Assembly: GCA_030831315.1 (NCBI GenBank)
Contig: JAURLI010000077.1
Coordinates: forward strand, 1-53,407
Direction: 5' to 3'
From: Alphaproteobacteria bacterium
Lineage (GTDB): Bacteria; Pseudomonadota; Alphaproteobacteria; SMXQ01
DNA: 53,407 nt
Shown: piece by piece, positions 41,280 through 50,096 of the stretch
Layout of the letters: every line of letters starts with the position of its first letter
Position numbering within the stretch: the stretch's first letter is position 1
Position numbers and translations under genes: made by a program
The notes under the pieces: generated by a model
What the model saw: only the letters and a program-made list of their open reading frames with translations
Database searches by the model: none
Told to the model about the DNA's origin: nothing

Positions 41280-42824
41280 ATGAGCGCATCTGGAGAAATC
41301 ACCGTCTTTATTCCCGCCGACACCGCGGCCAGGTCCGTCGGCGCCGACGCCGTGGCGGCTGCGATCGTGGCGGAGGCGGCGCGCCGGAAACTGCCGGTGC
41401 GGGTGGCGAGAACGGGTTCGCGTGGGCTTCTGTGGCTGGAACCGCTGGTCGAAGTGGCGACCCCCCAGGGCCGGGTTGCCTATGGCCCGGTTGCCGCGGG
41501 CGACGTCGCCGGGCTGTTCGATGCCGGGTTCCTTGAAGGGGCCAAGCACCCATTGGGCCAGGGCCTGGTTGCCGAGATCCCAGAGTTCAAGCGCCAGACC
41601 CGGCTGACCTTCGCCCGCTGCGGCGTGATCGAGCCGCTTTCGATTGCCGATTACCGCGCCAACGGCGGCTTCGCCGGGTTGGAGCGGGCCAAGGCCATGA
41701 AACCGGCCGGGATCGTGGCGGAAGTCATGGATTCGGGCCTGCGCGGGCGCGGCGGTGCTGGGTTCCCGGCGGGCATCAAGTGGAAGACCGTTTCGGAAGC
41801 CGCGGCTGACCTCAAATACGTCTGCTGCAATGCCGACGAGGGCGATTCGGGCACTTTCGCCGACCGCATGCTGATGGAAGGCGATCCCTTCACCCTGATC
41901 GAGGGCATGGCCATCGCCGCGCTCGCGACCGGGGCGAAACAGGGGTTCATCTACCTGCGGTCGGAATATCCGGCGGCTATAAATACGATGAAGAAAGCCA
42001 TAGAACTTTCTGAAAAAGAAAGAATTCTTGGCGATCATTTTCGGCTGGAAGTGCGCGTCGGCGCGGGCGCCTATATTTGCGGGGAAGAGACCTCGATGCT
42101 CGAAAGCCTCGAGGGCAAGCGCGGCATGGTCCGGGCCAAGCCGCCGATCCCGGCACTCCATGGCCTGTTCGGCAAGCCGACGCTGGTCAACAACGTGCTC
42201 AGCTTTGCCGCCGTGCCGTGGATCCTTGCCAATGGCGGCAAGGCCTACGCGGCGTTCGGCGTCGGCCGGTCGCGCGGCACCCAGCCGTTCCAGCTCGGCG
42301 GCAACGTTGCCCGCGGCGGGCTTTTCGAACTGCCCTTCGGCGCTGGCCTCGGCGAGCTGGTCAATGACATCGGCGGCGGCAGCCGTTCGGGACGCCCGGT
42401 GCGGGCCGTTCAGGTCGGCGGACCGCTTGGCGCCTACCTGCCGCCCGCGCGCTTCGATCTTCCGCTTGATTACGAGGCTTTCGCCGCCGCGGACGCCATG
42501 CTGGGCCACGGCGGCGTGGTGGTTTTCGATGACGGCGTCGACATGGCCGTCCAGGCCCGTTTCGCCATGGAATTCTGCGCCATCGAGAGCTGCGGCAAGT
42601 GCACGCCCTGCCGTATCGGCTCGACCCGCGGCGCGGAGGTCATCGAGCGTATCCGGACGGGTGAGGATCGGGATAAAAACCTGAGGATTCTCAACGACCT
42701 TTGCGAAGTCATGAAAGATGGCTCATTATGTGCGCTGGGTGGCCTGACCCCGATGCCGGTCAAGAGCGCGCTTGCCCATTTCCCCGAGCACTTCGGGCCG
42801 GCGGCGCGTTCGCGCACTTCCTGA
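41280..42824 (+). CDS. fdsB: NAD-dependent formate dehydrogenase beta subunit
   Basis: The 514-residue NuoF-like protein has the FMN/NAD site (GRGGAGFPAGIKWKTV; CNADEGDSGTFADR; YICGEETSMLESLEG) and the [4Fe-4S] cysteine cluster in SCGKCTPCRIGSTRG. It reduces NAD with electrons from formate. The N-terminal ~140 residues form the extra domain seen in FdsB. It starts 35 bases after fdsG. Two short AT-rich patches (about 41974-42040 and 42660-42735) stand out inside this GC-rich gene. Confidence 0.93.
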   Translation: MSASGEITVFIPADTAARSVGADAVAAAIVAEAARRKLPVRVARTGSRGLLWLEPLVEVATPQGRVAYGPVAAGDVAGLFDAGFLEGAKHPLGQGLVAEIPEFKRQTRLTFARCGVIEPLSIADYRANGGFAGLERAKAMKPAGIVAEVMDSGLRGRGGAGFPAGIKWKTVSEAAADLKYVCCNADEGDSGTFADRMLMEGDPFTLIEGMAIAALATGAKQGFIYLRSEYPAAINTMKKAIELSEKERILGDHFRLEVRVGAGAYICGEETSMLESLEGKRGMVRAKPPIPALHGLFGKPTLVNNVLSFAAVPWILANGGKAYAAFGVGRSRGTQPFQLGGNVARGGLFELPFGAGLGELVNDIGGGSRSGRPVRAVQVGGPLGAYLPPARFDLPLDYEAFAAADAMLGHGGVVVFDDGVDMAVQARFAMEFCAIESCGKCTPCRIGSTRGAEVIERIRTGEDRDKNLRILNDLCEVMKDGSLCALGGLTPMPVKSALAHFPEHFGPAARSRTS

Positions 42825-42872
42825 GGCCCCGACGGCGCGAGACGCAGAAACCCAACTAGGAACACAGGACCG

Positions 42873-45719
42873 ATGTCGCTGATCAAGGAACCTGATTACG
42901 GTACCCCAGCCGGGGAGTCGGACAAGACCGTCACCCTGGAGATCGACGGCGTATCGGTGACGGTTCCCGCCGGGGTTTCGGTCATGCGTGCCGCGGCCGA
43001 GATCGGCACGAAGGTTCCGAAACTCTGCGCCACCGACAGCCTCGACGCTTTCGGGTCTTGCCGCCTTTGCCTGGTCGAGATCGACGGCATGCGCGGCACG
43101 CCCGCATCCTGCACCACGCCCGTGGCCGAGGGCATGAAGGTCCATACCCAGACCGACAGGCTGGCGCGCCTGCGCCGGGGCGTGATGGAGCTTTATATCT
43201 CCGACCATCCGCTCGACTGCCTGACCTGCGCCGCCAACGGCGACTGCGAACTGCAGGACATGGCGGGTGCCGTTGGCCTGCGCGAGGTTCGCTACGGTTT
43301 CGACGGGGCCAATCACCTGGTCGGCGAAAAGGACCAGTCCAACCCCTATTTCACCTTAGATCCGACCAAGTGCATCGTCTGTTCGCGCTGCGTGCGCGCC
43401 TGTGCCGAAACCCAAGGCACTTTCGCCCTGACGGTGGATGGGCGCGGTTTCGCTTCGGTCATCGCGGCGGGGGCAGATGACGGCTTCCTCGCTTCCGAAT
43501 GCGTCAGCTGCGGGGCCTGCGTGCAGGCCTGCCCGACGGCGACGCTGATGGAAAAATCCGTCATCGAGCACGGCCAGCCCGAACATTCCGTCGTCACCAC
43601 CTGCGCCTATTGCGGGGTTGGGTGCTCGTTCAAGGCGGAGATGAAGGGCGACCAGCTTGTGCGCATGGTTCCCTACAAGGACGGCGGCGCCAACGAGGGC
43701 CATTCCTGCGTCAAGGGCCGCTTCGCCTGGGGCTATGCCACCCATAAGGACCGCGTCACCAAGCCGATGATCCGCGATGCGATCACCGATCCGTGGCGCG
43801 AAGTCGGCTGGGACGAGGCGATCGCCTTCGCCGCTGAACGCCTGAAGGCTATTCAGGCCAAGTACGGGCGCGGGGCCATCGGCGGCATTACATCGTCGCG
43901 CTGCACCAACGAGGAAGTCTTCGTCGTCCAGAAGATGATCCGCGGCGCCTTCCACAACAACAACGTCGATACCTGCGCGCGCGTCTGCCACTCGCCGACG
44001 GGCTACGGCCTCAAGACGACCTTCGGCACCTCGGCCGGAACCCAGGACTTCAGGTCCGTCGCCAAGTCCGACGTCATCATGGTCATCGGCGCCAATCCGC
44101 CGGATGCGCATCCGGTGTTCGCCTCGCGCATGAAGCGCCGCCTGCGCGAAGGGGCGAAGCTGATCGTCGTCGATCCGCGCCGCACCGATCTCGTCCGTTC
44201 GCCGCATATCAGCGCTGCCCATCATCTGCAGCTTCGCCCCGGCACCAATGTTGCGGTCATCAACGCGATGGCCCATGTGATCGTCACCGAAGGGCTGGTC
44301 AACGAGCAGTTCGTGGCGGAACGCTGCGAAGCCGAGGATTTCGCGACCTGGGCGAAGTTCATTGCCGAAGAGCGCAACTCGCCCGAGGCGCTGGAAAAAG
44401 TCACCGGCGTGCCGGCGGCGGAAGTACGCGCCGCGGCGCGGCTCTACGCGACCGGCGGCAATGCCGCGATCTATTACGGCCTCGGCGTCACCGAACATTC
44501 CCAGGGTTCGACCATGGTCATGGGCATGGCGAACCTGTGCATGGCGACGGGGAACATCGGACGCGACGGCGTCGGCCTCAACCCGCTGCGCGGGCAGAAC
44601 AATGTGCAGGGTTCCTGCGACATGGGATCCTTCCCGCACGAATTCCCGGGCTACCGCCATGTCAGCGACGATGCCGTGCGCCAGCAGTTCACGGCGCTGT
44701 GGCAGGCCGAGCTCGATCCCGAGCCGGGCCTGCGCATTCCCAACATGCTCGATGCCGCCGTCGAAGGCACGTTCAAGGGCCTCTTCGTGCAGGGCGAGGA
44801 CATCGCCCAGTCCGACCCGAACACCAAGCACGTGACGGAAGGCCTGGCCGCGATGGAATGCGTCATCGTGCAGGACCTGTTCCTGAACGAGACCGCGGCC
44901 TATGCCCATGTCTTCCTGCCCGGTACCTCGTTCCTCGAGAAGGACGGCACCTTCACCAATGCCGAGCGGCGTATCAACCGTGTGCGCCCGGTGATGAAAT
45001 CGAAGACGGGGCTGGAGGAATGGGAAGTCGCCTGCCGCCTTGCGACGGCGATGGGTTTCCCCATGCATTACGACAGCGCGTCGCAGATCATGGACGAGAT
45101 CGCGGTGCTGACGCCGACCTTCAAGGGCGTGAGCTTCGAGAAGATCGACCGCATGGGCTCCATCCAGTGGCCCTGCAACGACGCCGCGCCCGCGGGCACG
45201 CCGATCATGCATCTCGAAAAATTCGTGCGCGGCCGTGGTCGCTTCATGCTGACCGAGTTCGTCGCAACGCCCGAACGCGCGAACCGTTCGTTCCCGCTGA
45301 TCCTGACGACGGGGCGCATCCTCAGCCAGTACAACGTCGGCGCTCAGACCCGGCGCACCGGCAACGTCGCCTGGCATCCCCACGACGTGCTGGAAATCCA
45401 TCCCCACGATGCAGAGGAGCGCGGTATCAACGAAGGCGATCTCGTTTCCGTGTCCTCGCGCATCGGTGCCACCACGCTGCATGCGGTTATCACCGACCGC
45501 GTGCCCGCGGGCGTCGTCTACACCACGTTCCATCACCCGATGACCGGGGCCAATGTCGTGACGACGGAATATTCCGACTGGGCGACCAACTGCCCCGAAT
45601 ACAAGGTGACTGCCGTGCAGGTCGTCCGTTCCAACATGCAGTCGGACTGGCAGAAGGAATGGGCCGAGCGCGAAACCGAGCAGAAGCGGGTGGCCGTCGC
45701 GCCACCGGCGGCGGAATAG
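42873..45719 (+). CDS. fdsA: NAD-dependent formate dehydrogenase alpha subunit, molybdenum enzyme
   Basis: The 948-residue protein has an N-terminal [2Fe-2S] ferredoxin domain (FGSCRLCLVEIDG), then [4Fe-4S] sites (CIVCSRCVRACAETQG; CVSCGACVQACPTA; CAYCGVGCSFKAEM). The molybdopterin domain has the catalytic cysteine in NVDTCARVCHSPTG, a cysteine and not selenocysteine. It oxidises formate to CO2. The length and domain order match FdsA rather than complex I NuoG. The formate is most simply that made by BoxC. It is followed after two bases by fdhD. Confidence 0.95.
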   Translation: MSLIKEPDYGTPAGESDKTVTLEIDGVSVTVPAGVSVMRAAAEIGTKVPKLCATDSLDAFGSCRLCLVEIDGMRGTPASCTTPVAEGMKVHTQTDRLARLRRGVMELYISDHPLDCLTCAANGDCELQDMAGAVGLREVRYGFDGANHLVGEKDQSNPYFTLDPTKCIVCSRCVRACAETQGTFALTVDGRGFASVIAAGADDGFLASECVSCGACVQACPTATLMEKSVIEHGQPEHSVVTTCAYCGVGCSFKAEMKGDQLVRMVPYKDGGANEGHSCVKGRFAWGYATHKDRVTKPMIRDAITDPWREVGWDEAIAFAAERLKAIQAKYGRGAIGGITSSRCTNEEVFVVQKMIRGAFHNNNVDTCARVCHSPTGYGLKTTFGTSAGTQDFRSVAKSDVIMVIGANPPDAHPVFASRMKRRLREGAKLIVVDPRRTDLVRSPHISAAHHLQLRPGTNVAVINAMAHVIVTEGLVNEQFVAERCEAEDFATWAKFIAEERNSPEALEKVTGVPAAEVRAAARLYATGGNAAIYYGLGVTEHSQGSTMVMGMANLCMATGNIGRDGVGLNPLRGQNNVQGSCDMGSFPHEFPGYRHVSDDAVRQQFTALWQAELDPEPGLRIPNMLDAAVEGTFKGLFVQGEDIAQSDPNTKHVTEGLAAMECVIVQDLFLNETAAYAHVFLPGTSFLEKDGTFTNAERRINRVRPVMKSKTGLEEWEVACRLATAMGFPMHYDSASQIMDEIAVLTPTFKGVSFEKIDRMGSIQWPCNDAAPAGTPIMHLEKFVRGRGRFMLTEFVATPERANRSFPLILTTGRILSQYNVGAQTRRTGNVAWHPHDVLEIHPHDAEERGINEGDLVSVSSRIGATTLHAVITDRVPAGVVYTTFHHPMTGANVVTTEYSDWATNCPEYKVTAVQVVRSNMQSDWQKEWAERETEQKRVAVAPPAAE

Positions 45720-45721
45720 TC

Positions 45722-46495
45722 GTGGGCGCGGGCGCTTCCGTTGCTGCCAGCGTGACGCTTGCCGCGGGCGGGCGCCGCGAATGGCGCCTTGCCGAGGAAG
45801 TTCCGGTCAACCTGTCATATAACGGCCGCCCCCATGTCGTGATGATGGCGACGCCCGAAGACCTGGAAGATTTCGCCCTCGGCTTTTCCCTTTCCGAAGG
45901 GGTGCTGGCCTCGGCCGATCTCGTGCGCGAGGTAAGGGTCGAACCGGTCGAGGGCGGCATCATGGTCGATATTGCCACCGCGCCGAAGGCGGAGGTTTCG
46001 CGCGAACGCCAGGCGCGCTCGCTGGAAGGTCGTTCGGGCTGCGGCCTGTGCGGCATGCAGCGCCTCGATCAGGTGGTGCGCAACGTGCGCCCCGTGCGGG
46101 GCGCCGCACCGGTCAAGACCGACGCCATCGCGCGTGCCCTCGCGGCGCTGCCCGAACGTCAGGCGATGAACCGCGTCAACCGGTCCGTCCATGCCGCCGC
46201 CTGGGCCGATGCGTCCGGCGAAATCGGTCTGGTGCGCGAAGATGTCGGGCGCCACAACGCGCTCGACAAACTGATCGGCGCGCTGGCCCGTGCCGGCACG
46301 GACACGTCGCGGGGCTTCTGCGTGATGACATCGCGCTGTTCCTTCGAACTTGTCCAGAAGGCCGCCGCCGTCGGCATCCCTTGCCTCGCCACGGTTTCCG
46401 CGCCGACGTCCCTTGCGCTGGATCTCGCGCGGCGGGCGGGGATGGCGCTGGCATCGGCTTCGCCTGACGGCGTCGTTCTTTTCGAGACCACCTGA
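45722..46495 (+). CDS. fdhD: Formate dehydrogenase sulfurtransferase FdhD (FdsC)
   Basis: The 257-residue protein has the FdhD active-site motif GCGLCG and the blocks GFSLSEGVLAS and GLVREDVGRHNALDKLIG. FdhD/FdsC supplies sulfur to the molybdenum cofactor and binds it before insertion into FdsA. The GTG at 45722, two bases after the fdsA stop, is the likely start; no ATG is suitably placed. It lies in the usual fds order. Confidence 0.93.
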   Translation: MGAGASVAASVTLAAGGRREWRLAEEVPVNLSYNGRPHVVMMATPEDLEDFALGFSLSEGVLASADLVREVRVEPVEGGIMVDIATAPKAEVSRERQARSLEGRSGCGLCGMQRLDQVVRNVRPVRGAAPVKTDAIARALAALPERQAMNRVNRSVHAAAWADASGEIGLVREDVGRHNALDKLIGALARAGTDTSRGFCVMTSRCSFELVQKAAAVGIPCLATVSAPTSLALDLARRAGMALASASPDGVVLFETT

Positions 46496-46502
46496 GGACA
46501 TC

Positions 46503-46718
46503 ATGACGGCCACCGACATCGTTCGCATGGCGAACCAGATTTCCGAGTTTTTCGCGGCCTACCCCCGCGAAACGGCGGTGCGCGAAACGGCAAACCACAT
46601 CCGCAGTTTCTGGGATCCGCGCATGCGCCAGCAATTGTTCGACCACCTGGCCAAGGGGGGCGACGGGCTCAGCGAGATCGCCCTCGAAGCCGGGCGGGCG
46701 CTTTCGGCCAAGGTCTGA
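46503..46718 (+). CDS. fdsD: Formate dehydrogenase delta subunit
   Basis: The 71-residue protein (MTATDIVRMANQISEFFAAY, then SFWDPRMRQQLFDHL) matches the small FdsD subunit that stabilises the complex. The ATG at 46503 is seven bases after the fdhD stop. It ends the fds operon; the next 134 bases hold no gene. Confidence 0.9.
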   Translation: MTATDIVRMANQISEFFAAYPRETAVRETANHIRSFWDPRMRQQLFDHLAKGGDGLSEIALEAGRALSAKV

Positions 46719-46852
46719 GGCCGCGCGGCAAGACTGTTTTCCCCGGATTCCGGTGCTTGCCAAAAAGTGCCTTCGCCCTGTGGACGGGAACGGGTACGAG
46801 AGTGTATAAGCCCGCAAACCCAGCCAGCCGACAGAGGGCGGAGTAGTCAAAA

Positions 46853-47833
46853 ATGGCGGATCTCGAGCTCAAGGTCACCGATATCCGGGACCTGACCGCG
46901 AACATCAAGATGTACGAACTGCGCGCGGCCAAGGGCGGCGACCTGCCGGCCTTCGATGCGGGCGCGCATATCGATTTCAAATTGCCGAACGGGCTGATTC
47001 GCTCCTATTCGCTGGCCAACGACCCCAAGGAACGCGACCGCTACGTCACCGCGATCCTGCGCGATGCGAAGGGGCAGGGCGGCTCGATGTGGATGCACGA
47101 CAACGTCAAGGTCGGCGACGTCCTCGTGTCCTCGCCGCCGTTGCAGAATTTTCCGCTTATCGAGGATGCCGCCAGCACCGTCCTGCTCGCCGGCGGCATC
47201 GGTATCACGCCGATCCTGGCGATGGGCTACCGGCTGAAGGCGCTTGGTCGCAAGGTTCACCTGCATTACTGCGCGCGTTCGCCCGAAGACACCGCCTTCA
47301 TGGACGAAGTGAAGCGCGTGTTCGGCAGTGACGTCACCTTCCATCACGATGGCGGCGATCCATCCAAGGGCATCAAGCTTGCGGAAGTCTTCAAGGATTA
47401 CCCGGCGGGCACGCATCTTTACGTCTGCGGCCCGGGGGGCTTGCTGAATGCGGTCCGACAGGCCGTCGGCCACTGGCCGGAAGGCACGGTGCATTTCGAA
47501 CTGTTTGCTTCGGCCAAGACCGCCGAGCAGGTTGCGGCGGCAGCGGCCAGCCAGGAAAATTTCGAATTCGAGGTCGAGCTTGCGCGTTCCGGCGTGACGC
47601 TGACGATCCCGGCCGACCGCACCATTCTCGACGTCATGATCGAGGAAGGCTTCGGCGTTCCCTACGCCTGCGAGGAAGGCTGGTGCGGGGCCTGCGTCAT
47701 CCCCATGATTTCGGGCAAGGCCGATCACCGCGACGAAGTGCTGACGGACGCCGAAAAGGCCGCCAATACCAAGATACAGGTCTGCATATCGCGCGCTGCC
47801 GTTCCCGGGGAGAAACTCGTCCTCGACATGTAG
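46853..47833 (+). CDS. Phthalate-dioxygenase-reductase-type flavoprotein with [2Fe-2S] domain
   Basis: The 326-residue class IA reductase has the flavin site RSYSLAND (about 50-57), the NAD site LLAGGIGITPI (about 111-121) and a C-terminal plant-type ferredoxin with C273, C278, C281 and C311 (ACEEGWCGAC). This order (FMN, NAD, 2Fe-2S) is that of phthalate dioxygenase reductase and vanillate demethylase reductase (VanB). No Rieske oxygenase partner is in the window. It could serve an oxygenase encoded elsewhere, or donate electrons to BoxB or the diiron proteins here since boxA is absent; that is speculation. It lies 134 bases after fdsD and converges with the LysR gene. Confidence 0.9.
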   Translation: MADLELKVTDIRDLTANIKMYELRAAKGGDLPAFDAGAHIDFKLPNGLIRSYSLANDPKERDRYVTAILRDAKGQGGSMWMHDNVKVGDVLVSSPPLQNFPLIEDAASTVLLAGGIGITPILAMGYRLKALGRKVHLHYCARSPEDTAFMDEVKRVFGSDVTFHHDGGDPSKGIKLAEVFKDYPAGTHLYVCGPGGLLNAVRQAVGHWPEGTVHFELFASAKTAEQVAAAAASQENFEFEVELARSGVTLTIPADRTILDVMIEEGFGVPYACEEGWCGACVIPMISGKADHRDEVLTDAEKAANTKIQVCISRAAVPGEKLVLDM

Positions 47834-47857
47834 TCGGGACGCGTAACGGGATCGGGG

Positions 47858-48787
47858 TCAAACGGGCGCCGGCCTCCACGCCCAGGCCCCGGCATTCAGG
47901 TTTTCCTGAACGACATCGCGCATCAGTTCGCGAATGGCCGCTGCGGCCTTCGATGTGTGGCGCTTGCCCGAATAGACGAGGTACATGTTGCGCGACAGCG
48001 ACGGGCGGTCGAACCGGCGGGCCGCGACGCGGCCGTCCTCAACCTCGCGCTTGACGGAGCCGAGCGGCAGGATCGCGTAGCCGACCCCGTTCACCACCAT
48101 CTCCTTCATCGCCGTCACCGAATCGATTTCCAGAACGACGTTGAGATCGAAATTGCGCGCGCGCGCCGCTTCCTCGACGAGGCTGCGCAAGCCGGACGAC
48201 ACGCTGGGCAGGATCATCGGCAGCTTGGCGATTTCATTGAGGCCGACCGTTTCCTTGTGCGCCTTGCGGTCGTCTGCGGGACAGATGAGACAGAGGTCTT
48301 CCACCAGCAGCGGTTCGCAGACGAGGCCCTGCGCCGCCGACGGGTTGTAGGAGAGCGCCACGTCGATGCGGTCGCTTTCGACCCATTCCATAAGGTCTTC
48401 GCTCATGGCATCGACGATCGCGAGCGACACTTTCGGATAGTCCTGGCGGCAGCGTTCGACCAGCTGCGTGGCGAGAATGAGGTTGAGCGTCGGCGTCAGA
48501 CCGACCGCGACGCGCCCGCGCGGCGGCCCGGCGAGGTCCGTGACCGACTGGCGCGCACGGTCCATCTGGCGCAGGATGATCTGGGCATGTTCGCGCAGCA
48601 GGAGGCCGGCTTCGGTCGGCACGACGCCGCGCGAATGGCGTTCGAGCAGCTTGACGCCCAGTTCTTCCTCGAGCTTGCGAACCTGCAGGCCAAGGGCCGG
48701 CTGGGCCACGTGCAGATAAGTGGCCGCCTTCGAGAAGCTGCGCAGCTCGACGATGCGCAGAAAATATTGCAATTGCCGGATAGTCAT
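47858..48787 (-). CDS. LysR-family transcriptional regulator
   Basis: The 309-residue protein has the LysR winged helix-turn-helix (MTIRQLQYFLRIVELRSFSK... LGVKLLERHSRG) and an effector domain from about residue 90. The ATG at 48787 starts at the usual first residue of the DNA-binding domain. It diverges from tctC, so it most likely controls the transporter genes in response to their substrate. The inverted repeat at 48805-48840 lies just upstream of its start and could be its own site. Confidence 0.92.
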   Translation of the reverse strand: MTIRQLQYFLRIVELRSFSKAATYLHVAQPALGLQVRKLEEELGVKLLERHSRGVVPTEAGLLLREHAQIILRQMDRARQSVTDLAGPPRGRVAVGLTPTLNLILATQLVERCRQDYPKVSLAIVDAMSEDLMEWVESDRIDVALSYNPSAAQGLVCEPLLVEDLCLICPADDRKAHKETVGLNEIAKLPMILPSVSSGLRSLVEEAARARNFDLNVVLEIDSVTAMKEMVVNGVGYAILPLGSVKREVEDGRVAARRFDRPSLSRNMYLVYSGKRHTSKAAAAIRELMRDVVQENLNAGAWAWRPAPV

Positions 48788-48804
48788 TTTTCTTGCGCGA
48801 TTTT

Positions 48805-48840
48805 GCCCTGATATAAGTTTTTTGTCTATATGCGCAGGGC
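48805..48840. promoter_or_regulatory. Inverted repeat between LysR and tctC
   Basis: GCCCTGATATA (48805-48815) and TATATGCGCAGGGC (48827-48840) are imperfect inverted copies, sharing GCCCTG/CAGGGC ends and ATATA/TATAT inner arms. It lies 18 bases upstream of the LysR start in the divergent region. Confidence 0.35.
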
Positions 48841-48999
48841 TTGGAAAACCACCATTTTTGCGATTTTTCATGCAGTTGGGCGGTTGATTACCGGTGCCCG
48901 TCGGGTAAAGTCGGGGCCATCACGGCGCACCCAGAAATCGCGCCACAACGACCAACCATAAACAACGATCCAACAACAGGTACCCGGGAGATTTTCCAT

Positions 49000-50040
49000 A
49001 TGCTTGCAAAAAAGATGATCCGCGCAGCGTTCGCGGCCTCGGCCGCGCTGGCGCTGTCCGTCGCCGTCCAGCCGGCGCAGGCTGAAGATGCCGCTGCCTT
49101 CTACAAGGGCAAGACCATCACCTTCATTACTCCGGGCAGCCCCGGTGGCGGCTATGACACCTACATGCGCGAGATCATCCCGCATCTGGAAAAGAAGACC
49201 GGCGCGACCGTGGTGCCGGTGAACGAGCCGGGCGGCGGTCATCTGCTTGCGGTCAACAAGACCTACAGCGCCAAGGCCGACGGCCTCACCATCCTGCTCA
49301 ATGACGGCGAGGCGAGCCTGCTCGGCGTCGTCCTCGATGTGCCGGGTGCGCGTTACGACCTGTCGAAGATGAACTGGATCGGCCGCATCAATGCTGAAAA
49401 GCGCCTGATCCTGTTCACCAAGTCCTCGCCCTACAAGAACCTGAAGGACGCCATCGCCGGGAAGACCGTGCTCAAGTTCGGCACCACCGGCAAGACCGAT
49501 GCGACCGGCCTCGCGACGACGATGGCTTCCCACGCGCTCGGCCTGCCGACCAGCATCGTCACCGGCTACAAGGGTTCGCGCGAATTCGTGCGCGCCGCGA
49601 TCCAGGGCGAAGTGGGGGCGATCTCGCTTTCCGAAAGCTCGGCGCTTCGCTTCTCCAAGGGTGGCCGCCTGATCCCGGCGGGCACGCTGGCGCGCGAACG
49701 CTCGGCGCTGTTCCCCAAGACCCCGACGGTCTTCGAGCAGCTCAAGATCAGCAAGGAAAACGCATGGTTCCTCGACTTCCATGAAGGCTTCGCCGAAATC
49801 GGCCGTTCGCTGCTGACCGGCCCCGGCGTTCCCGCCGACCGCGTCGCGTACCTGCGCAAGGTGTTCAAGGAAATCCTGACCGACAAGGATTTCGACGCGC
49901 ACATGACCAAGAAGAAGCGCCCGATCACCTATGCCGACGCGACGGCCCTCGACAAGGCGGCGAAGGCCGTGCTCGGCGATCTTTCGGATGCCCGCAAGAA
50001 GCAGGTCAAGGAAATCATCCTCAACAAGTTCTACCAGTAG
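49000..50040 (+). CDS. tctC: Tripartite tricarboxylate transporter substrate-binding protein
   Basis: The 346-residue protein has a signal peptide (hydrophobic stretch to VAVQPAQA, about residue 29) and the TctC/Bug fold with the family start YKGKTITFITPGSPGGGYD and the loop VPVNEPGGGHLLAVNK. It would bind a carboxylate in the periplasm and hand it to TctAB. The ATG at 49000 was chosen because it begins the signal peptide. In terephthalate users a TctC-type protein (TphC) binds the aromatic diacid, so an aromatic dicarboxylate is plausible, but the ligand cannot be read from sequence. Confidence 0.9.
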   Translation: MLAKKMIRAAFAASAALALSVAVQPAQAEDAAAFYKGKTITFITPGSPGGGYDTYMREIIPHLEKKTGATVVPVNEPGGGHLLAVNKTYSAKADGLTILLNDGEASLLGVVLDVPGARYDLSKMNWIGRINAEKRLILFTKSSPYKNLKDAIAGKTVLKFGTTGKTDATGLATTMASHALGLPTSIVTGYKGSREFVRAAIQGEVGAISLSESSALRFSKGGRLIPAGTLARERSALFPKTPTVFEQLKISKENAWFLDFHEGFAEIGRSLLTGPGVPADRVAYLRKVFKEILTDKDFDAHMTKKKRPITYADATALDKAAKAVLGDLSDARKKQVKEIILNKFYQ

Positions 50041-50096
50041 GCTCATTCGGCTCGGACCCGTCGTAACGAAGCGGCGGGCCCGTCCGATTCCCGATC

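Noticed and set aside
40774-45719. Complex I genes nuoE-nuoF-nuoG
   Set aside because: The alpha subunit has a formate dehydrogenase molybdopterin domain with the catalytic cysteine, and fdhD and fdsD follow. No other nuo genes are present.
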